44,785 nucleotides of DNA from Chlorobiaceae bacterium (GTDB lineage: Bacteria > Bacteroidota > Chlorobiia > Chlorobiales > Chlorobiaceae). The notes beneath the pieces are model-generated. The model was not told the origin of the DNA. It saw only the letters and a list, made by a program, of their open reading frames with translations, and ran no database searches. The stretch's first letter is position 1; every line of letters begins with the position of its first letter. The stretch spans positions 109,974 through 154,758 of the forward strand of contig JAAXWQ010000004.1 of the NCBI GenBank assembly GCA_013335115.1, in the 5' to 3' direction. Below are positions 25,207-34,923 of the stretch, piece by piece. Position numbers and translations under genes: made by a program.

Positions 25207-25902
25207 TCAGTTTTTCCTGAATCCGGTCATCGGCATCATTTGCCCGATGTCGACAGGCTCGCTGGTGAACAGCTCAAAGAATGCCATCATCGAGCTTTTC
25301 GAGATACCCGAAGCATGGGCTGCGACCCGCTCAAGATGCCACGACAAGCTCCTTGAAGCCAGCATCTCTCCCGGGGAATACATGGATGCCTGGAGCAAAG
25401 CCTTGGCGTTGTCATGCAGCTGCCGGTGCATGTCGTCGAGTTCGCATTCGATCGTGATGACGTCGTCGAATGCCTTCGGATCGCTCATGATAAAGGCGTC
25501 AAGCGACCTGATAGCCAACAGGACCGTAAGGTTTCCGATGGTGTTGAATCCGAACGATTCGAACAGTTCAGGACCGATGCCGGTCCGCAGTTCGACGATA
25601 TGCCTGGCCAGGTCGCCGACCTGCTCGAGTTCCCTTGAGGCCTTCATGATGGAGCAGACCTTCAGCAGGTCGTCCGTTATTGAATCTATCAAAGCGACGA
25701 GCTTCAGGCATCGCTGGTTCAGCTCAAGGAACTTCATGGAGGTTCCTTGCCATTTGTCGCCGATCCCTGAGGTATGCGTTGACATTCCGCTTCCGGCATC
25801 CTTCATGGTGCATTCAAGGCAATCAACCACCTCATCGGCGATATCGCCCAGAAGATTGTAACATTGTTCAATCTGCTCCCGGACAATCCGTTGTTCTGAC
25901 AT
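25207..25902 (-). CDS. PhoU-domain protein, third paralogue in the window
   Basis: A 231-aa helical protein with a PhoU signature at [20 protein letters not shown] (about 111-130) and a second, weaker one at [20 protein letters not shown] (about 185-204). It differs from the operon PhoU in the loop after helix 1 ([20 protein letters not shown]). PhoU-domain proteins regulate phosphate or other anion transporters. It is not part of the pst operon and is followed by arginine decarboxylase. An inverted repeat lies 50 bp upstream. Confidence 0.8.
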   Translation of the reverse strand: MSEQRIVREQIEQCYNLLGDIADEVVDCLECTMKDAGSGMSTHTSGIGDKWQGTSMKFLELNQRCLKLVALIDSITDDLLKVCSIMKASRELEQVGDLARHIVELRTGIGPELFESFGFNTIGNLTVLLAIRSLDAFIMSDPKAFDDVITIECELDDMHRQLHDNAKALLQASMYSPGEMLASRSLSWHLERVAAHASGISKSSMMAFFELFTSEPVDIGQMMPMTGFRKN

Positions 25903-25954
25903 CTCTTTTTACGATTTGTTTTTGGCGTCGGGTCGAAAGATAGGCAGGCGGCTC

Positions 25955-25992
25955 CTGATCCTATGTTACAGTCATGTAAACATTCGGATCAG
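25955..25992. promoter_or_regulatory. long inverted repeat upstream of the third PhoU gene
   Basis: CTGATCC (25955-25961) pairs with GGATCAG (25986-25992), and inside it ATGTTAC pairs imperfectly with GTAAACAT. The element is about 50 bp upstream of the start at 25902. It has no T tract on the gene strand and may be an operator. Confidence 0.35.
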
Positions 25993-26083
25993 AAAAAAGC
26001 ATGGCCAACCGAAGCCTCCCCGGAAGCTCTCAGGCGAGATAGAGGTAAGGCCTCCAGGAATCAACCACCGGTAGGTAATGTTT

Positions 26084-26221
26084 TCAGAGACCGTGTGGAT
26101 GGTGCGCGACCGCCACGGCCTTGCCGCCGAAAACGAGAAGCTCGGCATTTTTTGCGTCGTAGACGCTCAGCGGTTCGTAACTCGCATTAAGGACAAGGAC
26201 TTTAGATTTCCGTAACGGCAT
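26084..26221 (-). pseudogene. 5' remnant of an HNH endonuclease gene
   Basis: Minus-strand ATG 26221 opens a 45-codon frame whose start ([20 protein letters not shown], then [15 protein letters not shown]) is the well-known N-terminus of McrA-like HNH endonucleases ([11 protein letters not shown]...GKAEVVE). The frame stops at 26084. Another frame just before that stop reads [14 protein letters not shown], which fits the next part of the family pattern, so a frameshift is likely. The HNH catalytic region is absent. It is a decayed fragment, too short to be active. Confidence 0.65.
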
Positions 26222-26349
26222 ATCATGCTTTGATTACCGTATAATACTCCGGAAGCCGTGAACAGCCTCTTTTGGTTTGTGAAATCCGGGTTACTTTTGT
26301 TTTTTCGTTAACCGCATCATCACGGCAATCAAGAAGACCAGACTCACTC

Positions 26350-27009
26350 ATGGCAGACAATAACTGGACCGATACGCAACGCTTCGACAGCAAGGCTTCC
26401 CAATGGGACGCCAACGCCGTGCGTGCAGCCCTCGCCGACGCCGTTGCCAGGGCCATCATCGCGCACCTGCCGGTGAGCCGGCCGGAAAATGCCCTTGAAT
26501 TCGGATGCGGCACCGGACTGGTGAGCCTCAGGGTCGCCCCCCGTTGCGGCAGGCTGACCGCAGTAGACAGCTCCGAAGGGATGCTCGGGATGCTGAACGA
26601 AAAGATCACCGCCGAAAACGTCCCGAACGTCGAGACACGGCTGCTCGACCTCTCCCTGGCCGGGGCGGCCTCGAACCTTGGCGGCTCCTTCGACTTTGTC
26701 TTCAGCAGCATGACGCTGCACCATATCCCCGATACCGCAGCATTCCTCGGGCTGCTGTATTCACACATGTCTGCAGGGGGCACCCTGGCCATCGCCGACC
26801 TCGATGCCGAGGACGGGCTGTTCCACGACGACGCCACGGAAAACGTCCATCACGGTTTCGACCGCCAGGCGCTGCAAGCACTGCTGGAACAGGCCGGATT
26901 CGGCAGTGTCTCCTTCCTTACCGCCCACCTCATTGAGAAGAAGAACCGCGAAGGGCAAATCGCCTCCTACCCGGTATTCCTCGCCACAGCCGTCAAACCC
27001 CATATCTGA
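26350..27009 (+). CDS. class I SAM-dependent methyltransferase
   Basis: A 219-aa cytosolic methyltransferase. Motif I ALEFGCGTGLVSL is at 48-60, motif II Asp in LTAVDSSEGMLG, and motif IV/post-motif FDFVFSSMTLHHIPD follows. This is the UbiE/type-11 fold. The substrate is unknown; a small molecule is usual. ATG 26350 is chosen because the upstream in-frame extension shows no conserved sequence. It is followed 6 bp later by a HAD phosphatase gene, so the two are probably co-transcribed. Confidence 0.88.
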   Translation: MADNNWTDTQRFDSKASQWDANAVRAALADAVARAIIAHLPVSRPENALEFGCGTGLVSLRVAPRCGRLTAVDSSEGMLGMLNEKITAENVPNVETRLLDLSLAGAASNLGGSFDFVFSSMTLHHIPDTAAFLGLLYSHMSAGGTLAIADLDAEDGLFHDDATENVHHGFDRQALQALLEQAGFGSVSFLTAHLIEKKNREGQIASYPVFLATAVKPHI

Positions 27010-27015
27010 ACCACC

Positions 27016-27711
27016 ATGAGCCATCAACATCCGGGCCCGTTCAAAGCCGTGCTCTTCGACCTCGACGGCACCCTGCTCGATACCATCGAAGACATCGCCT
27101 TCAGCCTGAACAGCGTCCTCGCCCGCCACGGTTACCCGACCCACACCGTCGACCAATGCCGGATCATGGTCGGCTACGGCATGCAGGACCTGGTCAGGAG
27201 CGCCTTGCCCGCCGATGTGCGCGACGGAACGACGTTCCTGAGGATGCAGGAGGAGATGAGGCAGGCCTACGCCGAATACTGGAAGCTGAAATCAAGGCCC
27301 TTTGACGGCATCGGCCTGCTGCTCGACGCCATCGATTCCCTGAAACTCAAAAAGGCCATCCTCTCGAACAAGCCCGATGCCTTCACCAAGCTTTGCGCTG
27401 AGCACCTGCTCGAGCCATGGCGCTTCGACGTGGTCATGGGCCATCACGAAGGCATCGCCCACAAGCCGGACCCGCAGGGCGCGCTGATGATCGCGGAAAC
27501 GCTCGGCGTTGAGCCCTCGTCGATCCTCTACGTCGGCGACAGCGGCATCGACATGCAGACCGCCGTTTCGGCAGGGATGTATCCGGCCGGGGCGGTATGG
27601 GGCTACCGCGACGCTGCAGAGCTTCGCGCCGACGGAGCAAGCTTCCTGGCGGAAAATCCTGTCGACCTGATTGGACTTCTGAACGCGGCCAGCCCTCATC
27701 ACCACTCCTGA
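27016..27711 (+). CDS. HAD-family phosphatase, phosphoglycolate-phosphatase-like
   Basis: A 231-aa haloacid-dehalogenase-type hydrolase. Motif I DLDGTL has the nucleophile Asp15 and general acid Asp17; motif II Ser is in KAILSNKPD; the motif III Lys in HKPDP and motif IV YVGDSGIDMQ follow. The helical cap between motifs I and II and the length match Gph/phosphoglycolate phosphatases (clearing 2-phosphoglycolate) but other phosphate monoesters are possible. It ends just upstream of a possible Pho-box and the alkaline phosphatase gene. Confidence 0.87.
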   Translation: MSHQHPGPFKAVLFDLDGTLLDTIEDIAFSLNSVLARHGYPTHTVDQCRIMVGYGMQDLVRSALPADVRDGTTFLRMQEEMRQAYAEYWKLKSRPFDGIGLLLDAIDSLKLKKAILSNKPDAFTKLCAEHLLEPWRFDVVMGHHEGIAHKPDPQGALMIAETLGVEPSSILYVGDSGIDMQTAVSAGMYPAGAVWGYRDAAELRADGASFLAENPVDLIGLLNAASPHHHS

Positions 27712-27731
27712 ACGCTCTGCCAGGCGAGATT

Positions 27732-27748
27732 TAACACAGCCGTAACAC
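27732..27748 (+). promoter_or_regulatory. possible Pho-box-like direct repeat upstream of alkaline phosphatase
   Basis: TAACAC occurs at 27732 and again exactly 11 bp later at 27743. Tandem hexamers to octamers at 11-bp spacing are how PhoB-type regulators bind. The site is about 115 bp upstream of the alkaline phosphatase start. The sequence is not the Enterobacterial consensus; the call rests on spacing and context. Confidence 0.35.
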
Positions 27749-27863
27749 ACACACATCTTCGGATTACCTAAGTTTTGATTTTGAAATTTGAACACGGCCA
27801 GCCATGCTGATTTGACTCGCAGCATGGTTACCGCCGGATTTCATGCAAACGTAGTGTTCGGTT

Positions 27864-29405
27864 ATGGCTTGCACCCCTTCGAAACAGGAGCCTTCCGATA
27901 AGCCGGACGGGCGGATTGCCCGCAGGGCCAGGGCTCTGTGGGGAATGATTTCGTTGCTCTCACTGCTCCTGCTCGCAACGACAGCGGAAGGCAAGAACGC
28001 GCCCCGATATATCTTCCTTTTCATCGGAGACGGCATGGGCCCTGCCCAGGTCGAACTTGCGAGCCGGCTCCTGCCTGAAGGCGCCAGTCTTGCGATGACC
28101 TCGTTTCCCGTCACCGGAATGGCCATAACCAATTCAGCCAACCGGCTCATTACTGACTCGGGTGCAGCCGGAACCGCCCTTGCGACAGGCTTCAAGACAG
28201 ACAATGGCATGATCTCCCTGGCATCAAACGGGCTCGATACCCTGAAAACGATCGCGGAGATGGCCAGGGACAGGGGCATGCGTACCGGTATCGTTACGAG
28301 CGTCGGAATCGACAACGCCACCCCGGCATGTTTTTACGCCCACAACCGCAACCGGGACAACTATTACGACATCGCCCTGCAGATGGCGACCAGCAGGTTC
28401 GATTATTTCGGCGGTGGCTACGCCGAGGGTGATTTACCCGCAAAACGGGCAAAAACCGCCACGTTCAGGGGGAGCATCCCTGAAATAATGGAGCGTTCCG
28501 GATACAGGATCGCCAGGAACCTGACAGAACTCGCCTCGATCCCGCCTGGCAAACGCTGCTGGGCCTACGCCCCATATGACAGCAAGGCGGCCCTACTGTT
28601 CGACATGGATCGGAAGCCAGGTGAAGTTGACCTGGCGGCTTTCACCAGGGAGGGCATCAGGCTGCTCGACAACCAGGGAGGGTTATTCATGATGGTCGAG
28701 GGCGGAAAGATCGATTGGGCCTGTCATGCCAACGATGCCGCCGCCGCAGCCCGCGACGTGCAGGCATTCGATGCGGCCATCCGGGAAGCCCTGGTTTTCT
28801 ACCGGAGGCACCCTGCCGAAACCCTTATCGTCGTAACGGCCGACCATGAATGCGGCGGCTTTTCGCTCGGCAACCTCCTGAATGCCTACACCACCATAAG
28901 GCCGGAGCTCCTGAAGCAGCAGCGGGTCTCATCGCAAAAGCTTTCCGAAAAAGTATCCGAATGGAAGCGCGCCGGGAACGTCAGCCACGCCATGGCGCTC
29001 GACAGCATCCGCGTATGGTTCGGCCTTTCGGTGAATGCGGCAGACACCTTGATGGCACTGTCACCGGCCAACCTCGAAACCCTCCGCCTCCGTTATGCCG
29101 AGGGCAAGCCGGCGTCGTTTGCCGACGCGGTGACCCGAATCCTCGATGAACGTGCGGGAATCGGATGGGCCAGCAATGTACACACGATGACGCCGGTGCA
29201 GGTATTCGCCATGGGCGCAGGCTCCGGTGTTTTCAGCGGCATGTACGACAACACCCTGATCGCGAGGAAAATCATGCAACTGACCCGGTTCGACAGGGCC
29301 GTGCCGCCCACCAGGAAAGCATCACGACAGGATGGAAACGTAACCAGCAATAACATCAGGACATGGAAACACCTCCCCCGGAAGGACAGGCTACTGAAGA
29401 AGTAG
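27864..29405 (+). CDS. phoA: alkaline phosphatase (PhoA family), exported
   Basis: A 513-aa phosphomonoesterase that releases phosphate outside the inner membrane. A basic n-region ([11 protein letters not shown]) and hydrophobic core ([16 protein letters not shown]) form the signal. The metal-binding FIGDGMG is near residue 53, the nucleophile Ser is in [14 protein letters not shown] (about 95-108), [14 protein letters not shown] gives the Glu and Asp/His ligands and [10 protein letters not shown] the last Asp-His pair. It belongs with the phosphate-scavenging set. Its last 43 bp overlap the ppk gene. Confidence 0.92.
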   Translation: MACTPSKQEPSDKPDGRIARRARALWGMISLLSLLLLATTAEGKNAPRYIFLFIGDGMGPAQVELASRLLPEGASLAMTSFPVTGMAITNSANRLITDSGAAGTALATGFKTDNGMISLASNGLDTLKTIAEMARDRGMRTGIVTSVGIDNATPACFYAHNRNRDNYYDIALQMATSRFDYFGGGYAEGDLPAKRAKTATFRGSIPEIMERSGYRIARNLTELASIPPGKRCWAYAPYDSKAALLFDMDRKPGEVDLAAFTREGIRLLDNQGGLFMMVEGGKIDWACHANDAAAAARDVQAFDAAIREALVFYRRHPAETLIVVTADHECGGFSLGNLLNAYTTIRPELLKQQRVSSQKLSEKVSEWKRAGNVSHAMALDSIRVWFGLSVNAADTLMALSPANLETLRLRYAEGKPASFADAVTRILDERAGIGWASNVHTMTPVQVFAMGAGSGVFSGMYDNTLIARKIMQLTRFDRAVPPTRKASRQDGNVTSNNIRTWKHLPRKDRLLKK

Positions 29406-31534
29406 TCCTTGTTGCAACAGAATCCAACGGCCTGGATCAAGGACGCGACCTCTCCGACCCTTCCCTGTTCGTCAACCGCGAACTAAGTTGGCTGCACTTC
29501 AACCAGCGGGTGCTTGAAGAGGCTGTCGTGGCAGCGCAGCATCCCCTTCTGGATCGTGCGAAGTTCATCTCCATCTTCAGCTCGAACCTCGACGAATTCT
29601 TCATGATACGGGTGGCCGGTATCGAACACCAGGTCGAGGCCGGCCTCCAGAAACGGACCATCGACGGCTACACCCCTGCTGCACAGCTAGAAAGCATCAG
29701 GTCAGTCGTGCTGCGGCAACTGCGGCAGAGGAACGACTCCCTCTACGGGGATATCTTGCCGCAACTAAAGGAAGCCGGCATTGAACTGGTCCATTTTTGC
29801 GACCTTGGCAAAAATTGCCAAGAGGCATTGAACGGATATTTTCGGAGCGAAATCTTTCCGGTCCTGACACCACTGGCATTTGATACCGGCCACCCGTTCC
29901 CCTTCATTTCGAACCTTTCACTGAACCTTGCGGTCGAACTGGAAGACGAAAACACGGCCACCATGAAATTCGCCAGGGTGAAGGTCCCCGACATCCTGCC
30001 CAGGCTGGTCCGGCTCGACAGGATCCCGGGAACGCAAGGCGAAACGGAATCGATACGCTACCTCTGGATTGAAGACCTGATCATGAACAACCTGGACCAG
30101 CTCTTCCCGCGCATGAAGGTCGTCCAGGCACACCACTTCAGGATCATCCGTGATGCCGATATCGAAATCGAGGAGGACGAAGCTGGCGACCTCCTCAAAA
30201 CCATCGAAAAAGGGGTTCGTTCGAGACGCTACGGGCAGGTCGTCAGGCTTGACGTCGGCCCGGAGATGCCGCCCTTCGTCAGGAACCTCCTGATGCATAA
30301 CCTTGAAATCGAGGAGCGCAACATCTATGTCATCGACGGTGCGCTCGGACTGGGAAGCCTGATCGAACTGCTCGGCACGGAACGCCCTGACCTGAAGGAC
30401 GAGCCTTATGTTCCGGCAAATCCTTTCAGCAAGGAATTCGAATACGATATGTTCTCTGCCATCAGGGAAAAGGACCGCCTTCTCTACCATCCGTACGACT
30501 CTTTCCAGCCGGTTGTCGATTTCATCACCAGGGCCTCGGTTGACCCTGATGTCCTGTCCATTAAACAGACACTCTACAGGGTGGGGAGCAATTCGCCCAT
30601 CGTCAGGGCGCTGATGAATGCGGCGGAACTCGGCAAGCAGGTCGCCGTGCTCGTCGAGCTCAAGGCACGGTTCGACGAAGAGAACAATATCATCTGGGCA
30701 AAGGCGCTCGAAGATGTCGGTGCTCACGTGGTTTACGGCCTCCCGGGCCTGAAAACCCATGCAAAGCTCACCATGGTCGTCAGGCGCGAACATCAGCGGC
30801 TGAAACGATACCTGCATCTCGGGACCGGCAATTACAATCCGTCGACCGGAAAGCTTTACACCGACTACAGCCTCTTTACCAGCAACGAAAGCATTGCCGA
30901 CGAGGTCTCCGAGCTGTTCAACTCCCTGACAGGCTATTCGAAGCATACCGCTTACGACAGCCTTCTGGTATCACCGTTCAACACCAGGGACAGGCTCATC
31001 AACATGATCGAACGAGAGGTGGCCTTAAAAAAGAAAGGCCATCCCGGGCGAATCATCATGAAGATGAACTCGCTGGTCGACCCCAAGACCATCAAGGCAC
31101 TCTACCGGGCTTCATGCGAGGGAGTCGTCATCGATCTGGTTGTTCGTGGAATCTGCTGCCTGAAGCCTGGCATCCCGGGAGTCAGCGAAAACATAACGGT
31201 CGTCAGCATCATCGGGCGCTACCTCGAGCATAGCCGGGCCTACTATTTCTCGAACGGCGGCAAGCCGCAGCTCTATCTTGGCAGCGCGGACATCATGCAA
31301 AGGAACCTCGACGACCGGGTTGAAACCCTGTTCCCGGTATTCGACAGTTCACTGGTGCGGAGGGTCCGTGCCAACATAGAGCTCCAGCTCAAGGACAACG
31401 TGAAGTCATGGCGGTTCGAACCCGACGGGACCTCATCGAAAATCAACAACGACGCCCCGAAAATCAACAGTCAGGAACGACTGATGCGAAAAGGTTCTCA
31501 CCGGAAGGGCACGGAAGGTATCAAACGGGGGTAA
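29363..31534 (+). CDS. ppk: polyphosphate kinase 1
   Basis: A 723-aa polyphosphate kinase (Ppk1) that builds polyphosphate from ATP. The core begins at [19 protein letters not shown] (about 36-54), [14 protein letters not shown] gives the next domain, the phosphohistidine lies in [12 protein letters not shown] (about residue 464), and [20 protein letters not shown] and the C-terminal [20 protein letters not shown] complete the PLD-like domains. The start at 29363 overlaps the end of the alkaline phosphatase gene by 43 bp, and no later ATG precedes the conserved core. It heads the group of Cys-ladder repeat, CHAD and ParA genes on the same strand. Confidence 0.96.
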   Translation: METPPPEGQATEEVVLVATESNGLDQGRDLSDPSLFVNRELSWLHFNQRVLEEAVVAAQHPLLDRAKFISIFSSNLDEFFMIRVAGIEHQVEAGLQKRTIDGYTPAAQLESIRSVVLRQLRQRNDSLYGDILPQLKEAGIELVHFCDLGKNCQEALNGYFRSEIFPVLTPLAFDTGHPFPFISNLSLNLAVELEDENTATMKFARVKVPDILPRLVRLDRIPGTQGETESIRYLWIEDLIMNNLDQLFPRMKVVQAHHFRIIRDADIEIEEDEAGDLLKTIEKGVRSRRYGQVVRLDVGPEMPPFVRNLLMHNLEIEERNIYVIDGALGLGSLIELLGTERPDLKDEPYVPANPFSKEFEYDMFSAIREKDRLLYHPYDSFQPVVDFITRASVDPDVLSIKQTLYRVGSNSPIVRALMNAAELGKQVAVLVELKARFDEENNIIWAKALEDVGAHVVYGLPGLKTHAKLTMVVRREHQRLKRYLHLGTGNYNPSTGKLYTDYSLFTSNESIADEVSELFNSLTGYSKHTAYDSLLVSPFNTRDRLINMIEREVALKKKGHPGRIIMKMNSLVDPKTIKALYRASCEGVVIDLVVRGICCLKPGIPGVSENITVVSIIGRYLEHSRAYYFSNGGKPQLYLGSADIMQRNLDDRVETLFPVFDSSLVRRVRANIELQLKDNVKSWRFEPDGTSSKINNDAPKINSQERLMRKGSHRKGTEGIKRG

Positions 31535-31713
31535 CGTCACGCCCTTGTCAAAATTTGGTGAACAATGTGTCACGCACAGGGATCGACTGATGCGGCAGGC
31601 TATCTTGCAATAACGCGCCCTTTCATGCCAGCCTTGGGGCGCTCACGGCGAATTGGCTGTCCTCCTCTTGGAGACGGCAATACACGATCGATCAACAGCA
31701 AATTACCGCAAAG

Positions 31714-32460
31714 ATGCCAACATTCAGGGATGTAATGGGACTACACGATGGGACCGGGGATATCGATTGCTCGAACATGGGGCTGACCTCTCTGGAAGGG
31801 TGCCCCGAAATAGTTGAGGGAGCGTTCAACTGCTCCGGCAACCACCTCACCTCGCTTGAAGGCGGGCCGGCTATAACTGGGAGCTTCGACTGTTCCCGGA
31901 ACCTGCTTGCCTCACTCGATGGTGCCCCGATAAAAGTAACGGGCGACTTCAATTGTGCCGGGAACCGCCTGACTTGCCTGGTATGGGCGCCCAGAAAAGC
32001 GAAAGGCTCATTCAACTGCTCCGACAACCTCCTGCTCTCGCTCAGGGGAGGGCCAAAGAAGGTCCGCGGCACGTTTGACTGCTCCGGGAACATCCTGGTC
32101 ACGCTTGAAGGTTCTCCAATCGAAACCGGTTCTTTCGATTGCTCCGGCAATCGACTCACCTCACTGGACGGGGCTCCTGACGAAGTCCATCGCGACTTCG
32201 ACTGCTCTGCCAACCTGATCACGTCACTTGCCGGAACACCGGATTTCGTACACGGGAATTTTTGCTGTGCAAACAACCTCCTCGATACGCTCAGGCATGG
32301 GCCGGTCGAGGTGTCAGGGAGATACGACTGTTCGGATAACCATATTTCGACACTCAGGCATGCGCCGAAACATGTCGGCGGCATGTTCGACTGCTCCGGA
32401 AACACGATGCTGGCATCCAGGATAATAGCAACATCCGGCAACCTCCAGAAAGCCGTCTGA
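31714..32460 (+). CDS. Cys-ladder repeat protein (11 units of 20-21 residues), function unknown
   Basis: This 248-aa protein is built almost wholly from tandem units of the form GxFDCSGNxLTSLxGxPxxV. I count eleven, each with a Cys at the same position (DCSN, NCSG, DCSR, NCAG, NCSD and so on). The pattern resembles leucine-rich-repeat-like solenoids found in some phage and bacterial proteins, giving a stacked beta face with a ladder of Cys and Asn. No signal peptide or membrane helix is seen. Its stop codon overlaps the next start (TGATG), so it is translationally coupled to the CHAD gene, and it lies 180 bp after ppk. Function is not known; a scaffold or binding surface is a guess. Confidence 0.8.
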   Translation: MPTFRDVMGLHDGTGDIDCSNMGLTSLEGCPEIVEGAFNCSGNHLTSLEGGPAITGSFDCSRNLLASLDGAPIKVTGDFNCAGNRLTCLVWAPRKAKGSFNCSDNLLLSLRGGPKKVRGTFDCSGNILVTLEGSPIETGSFDCSGNRLTSLDGAPDEVHRDFDCSANLITSLAGTPDFVHGNFCCANNLLDTLRHGPVEVSGRYDCSDNHISTLRHAPKHVGGMFDCSGNTMLASRIIATSGNLQKAV

Positions 32461-34028
32461 TGCATCGAAGTATCGACACATTATACTTCAGAGTCATGGA
32501 GCCCGACTCGCCGGCAGTTCCGAACAAGGATAACCTGCCTGACGAATGGAAGCTCGAGATGACCGCTTCCCGAACGGAGCGGCAGACTTTTTACGATACC
32601 TTCGAAAACCAGGCCTGGCAAAAAGGCCTGCTCGTCGTCAGGAAAAAAGGCAGCATTGAAGTAACGAGCCTCGAAACCGGGAAAGTCATTGCCGATATGC
32701 CCTTTTCGAAGACCCCGTCAACCTTCTTCCCGACAACACTGGACGATGACAAGGTTAAAGATCTGCTTCTGGAATGCGGTGGACTCCGTGCATTCACGAA
32801 AAACTTTTCGATCGATGTGGACATCTCGTCATGGAAGGTCCTGGACGACAACAGGAAGACAATAGCAATCATCAACAGCGAATCGTTGCAGCTTGCCGAT
32901 GGGAGTTCCAGAGATCCGTTCGTCCGGTTCTTTTCCCTCAGTCCGCTCAAAGGCTACCACAGGGAGCTTGCGCGAATGCTCAGGACACTCCCGGAGCCGC
33001 TCGACGCCTACCGCCTCACCGGGTTCAGGGAGCGCTTCATGCAGATCTTCGAGGCTACCGGGCATCCGCTTGGGGAATACTCAGCGAAACTGAGGCTGCA
33101 ACTCGACCCTGAAGCCACGATCCACGAGAACATACGGCGTCTCCTTCAGTTTACCTCCTCGGTCATGCTCGCCAACGAAACGGGCATACGCAAGGACATC
33201 GACACCGAATTCCTCCACGATTACCGGGTGGCTACACGACGGGCGCGTTCGATCCTCAGGCAGGTCAAGGGTGTTTTTGAGCCTCACCGCACCGCATGGG
33301 CCCTCCAGGGTCTTCGCGAGCTTGGCAAGCGAAGCAACCGACTGAGGGATTGCGACGTCTACCTCCTTCGACAAGCAGAGTACCTGGATATCCTTCCCTC
33401 CGAGCTCAGGCCCGGCCTGAAGCGATTCTTCAGCACCCTTGCCAATGAACGCCGAGAGCAGCACCGCAGGTTTTGCGAGTACCTGGCCAGCAACGAGTAC
33501 CGTAACTTCATGCAAGAGTGGGCGGGGTTCATTTCCTGTGAGCAGTTGCCCGATCAGGAGACCGCCCCTGAATCAGCAGTTCCGACCAGGATCGTCGCCG
33601 GCAAAGCGGTCAGGAGGGCATGGAAAAAAGTGATCGTCCATGGCCGGCGGATCGGTTGCAAGGAGAACAGCGCTGAGCTCCACGAACTTCGGATCGACTG
33701 CAAACGACTGAGGTACATCCTTGAATTCTTCTCGTCGCTTTTCCCGGACAAAACCGGGGCGCGCCTCATCGGCCACCTTAAGGAACTCCAGGAGAACCTC
33801 GGGGACTTCGTTGACGTCTCCGTACAACTGACGTTCATGCTTGAACGGATCGAACTCCTCGCCACCCGACAGGACGAAATCCTCCAGGCTGCCTCCATTG
33901 GCGGACTTTCCGTAGCACTTTACCAGCGACAGGAGGAGGCCCGGAAACAATTTGCCGAATCCTTCGCCAGGTTCGATGATGAACAGACACGTGAACTGTT
34001 CGACGAAATACTCACCACCCTGCAATAG
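32460..34028 (+). CDS. CYTH-like/CHAD-domain protein
   Basis: A 522-aa cytosolic protein. Residues about 25-215 look like a degenerate CYTH (triphosphate tunnel) domain: RTERQTFYDTFENQAWQKGL is typical of its strand-turn, but the ExExK metal motif is not clear. Residues about 215-520 are a CHAD domain, a helical bundle of conserved basic residues that binds polyphosphate: FLHDYRVATRRARSILRQVK, LRELGKRSNRLRDCDVYLL and LHELRIDCKRLRYILEFFSS. Coupled to the repeat gene upstream and 12 bp from the ParA gene downstream, and just after ppk, it most likely sits on polyphosphate granules. Confidence 0.88.
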   Translation: MHRSIDTLYFRVMEPDSPAVPNKDNLPDEWKLEMTASRTERQTFYDTFENQAWQKGLLVVRKKGSIEVTSLETGKVIADMPFSKTPSTFFPTTLDDDKVKDLLLECGGLRAFTKNFSIDVDISSWKVLDDNRKTIAIINSESLQLADGSSRDPFVRFFSLSPLKGYHRELARMLRTLPEPLDAYRLTGFRERFMQIFEATGHPLGEYSAKLRLQLDPEATIHENIRRLLQFTSSVMLANETGIRKDIDTEFLHDYRVATRRARSILRQVKGVFEPHRTAWALQGLRELGKRSNRLRDCDVYLLRQAEYLDILPSELRPGLKRFFSTLANERREQHRRFCEYLASNEYRNFMQEWAGFISCEQLPDQETAPESAVPTRIVAGKAVRRAWKKVIVHGRRIGCKENSAELHELRIDCKRLRYILEFFSSLFPDKTGARLIGHLKELQENLGDFVDVSVQLTFMLERIELLATRQDEILQAASIGGLSVALYQRQEEARKQFAESFARFDDEQTRELFDEILTTLQ

Positions 34029-34040
34029 ACCGGGCAGTAC

Positions 34041-34787
34041 ATGAAAACCATAGCGCTTTACAGCATCAAGGGCGGCGTCGGCAAAACGGCCGCAGCGGTC
34101 AACCTCTCCTACCTCGCATCACTCGATGCCTCACCGACGCTGATCTGCGATCTCGATCCACAGGGCGCAAGCTCCTACTATTTCAGGATTACGGCTTCGG
34201 GCAAGTATAACAGCGACAAATTCCTGAAAGGCTCCAAAAAGATCTACCGGCACATCAAGGCTACCGACTATGAGAACCTTGACCTCCTTCCTTCGGACAT
34301 CTCCTACAGGAACCTGGACATCGAGCTTTCAGAAGAAAAAAACCCGAAGAAAAAACTCAGGAAGAACATTGCCGACCTCAGCGAAGAGTACTCGTACCTC
34401 TTCTTCGACTGCCCACCGAACCTGACCCTGTTGTCCGAAAGCGTCTTTGCCGCTTCGGATATCGTCCTGGTCCCGATGATCCCGACGACCCTCTCGGTCA
34501 GGACATTCAACCAGCTGGTCGAATTTTTTGAAGATAACCATCTTGATACTTCGAAAATCCGCGCATTCTTCTCCATGGAGGAGAAACGCAAAACCATGCA
34601 CCGTGAAATCATCGAACAGTTGAGGAGCGTGCCCGGCGTGCTCTCAGGCTCCATTCCATACAATTCCGAAATCGAAAAAATGGGTATCCACCGTGCCCCG
34701 GTCATTGCCGGCAAGCCTGGTTCGGTGGCATCCATGGCCTATCGTCGGCTCTGGGATGAACTCCGTGCTGAAATCGAAAGCAAGTGA
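34041..34787 (+). CDS. ParA/MinD-family ATPase
   Basis: A 248-aa deviant-Walker ATPase. KGGVGKT at 10-16 carries the signature Lys, LICDLDPQG at about 35-43 is Walker A', and [15 protein letters not shown] is Walker B. Such proteins form dimers on the nucleoid and move plasmids, chromosomes or organelles. There is no ParB-type gene or parS-like repeat here; instead the gene follows ppk, the repeat gene and the CHAD gene with a 12-bp gap. This suggests polyphosphate granules as cargo. A generic regulatory role is possible. Confidence 0.9.
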   Translation: MKTIALYSIKGGVGKTAAAVNLSYLASLDASPTLICDLDPQGASSYYFRITASGKYNSDKFLKGSKKIYRHIKATDYENLDLLPSDISYRNLDIELSEEKNPKKKLRKNIADLSEEYSYLFFDCPPNLTLLSESVFAASDIVLVPMIPTTLSVRTFNQLVEFFEDNHLDTSKIRAFFSMEEKRKTMHREIIEQLRSVPGVLSGSIPYNSEIEKMGIHRAPVIAGKPGSVASMAYRRLWDELRAEIESK

Positions 34788-34875
34788 CCCCCGTCGTTCG
34801 TATCCAAAATCATCCGGTAAGCCTTGTAATCCGGTACCAGCCGGTCATACTTACCCTCCATCAGCAGCGATGAGA

Positions 34876-34920
34876 TCATAGCTGATCCCGCTTTTTGTCG
34901 TCGTGGGCCACAAGGGCGAG
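34876..34920 (-). pseudogene. possible remnant of methylglyoxal synthase start
   Basis: Directly after the stop of the phosphoesterase gene, the same frame continues NLALVAHDDKKRDQL and stops. LVAHDxxK is the N-terminal phosphate-binding signature of methylglyoxal synthase. Only 15 codons match, with no start codon, so this is at best a trace of a lost gene and may be chance. Confidence 0.3.
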
Positions 34921-34923
34921 ATT

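Noticed and set aside
25963-26190. Plus-strand 75-aa frame
   Set aside because: Arg-rich shadow opposite the HNH remnant, with no ribosome site.
29918-30946. 342-aa minus-strand frame opposite ppk
   Set aside because: Shadow of ppk in an antisense frame; no start signal or domain.
31535-31713. A hidden gene or clear promoter in the gap after ppk
   Set aside because: No frame with a start and ribosome site; the possible -35/-10 pairs were poor.
34041-34787. Plasmid or chromosome partition locus
   Set aside because: No ParB-type gene and no parS-like inverted repeats nearby; neighbours are polyphosphate genes.
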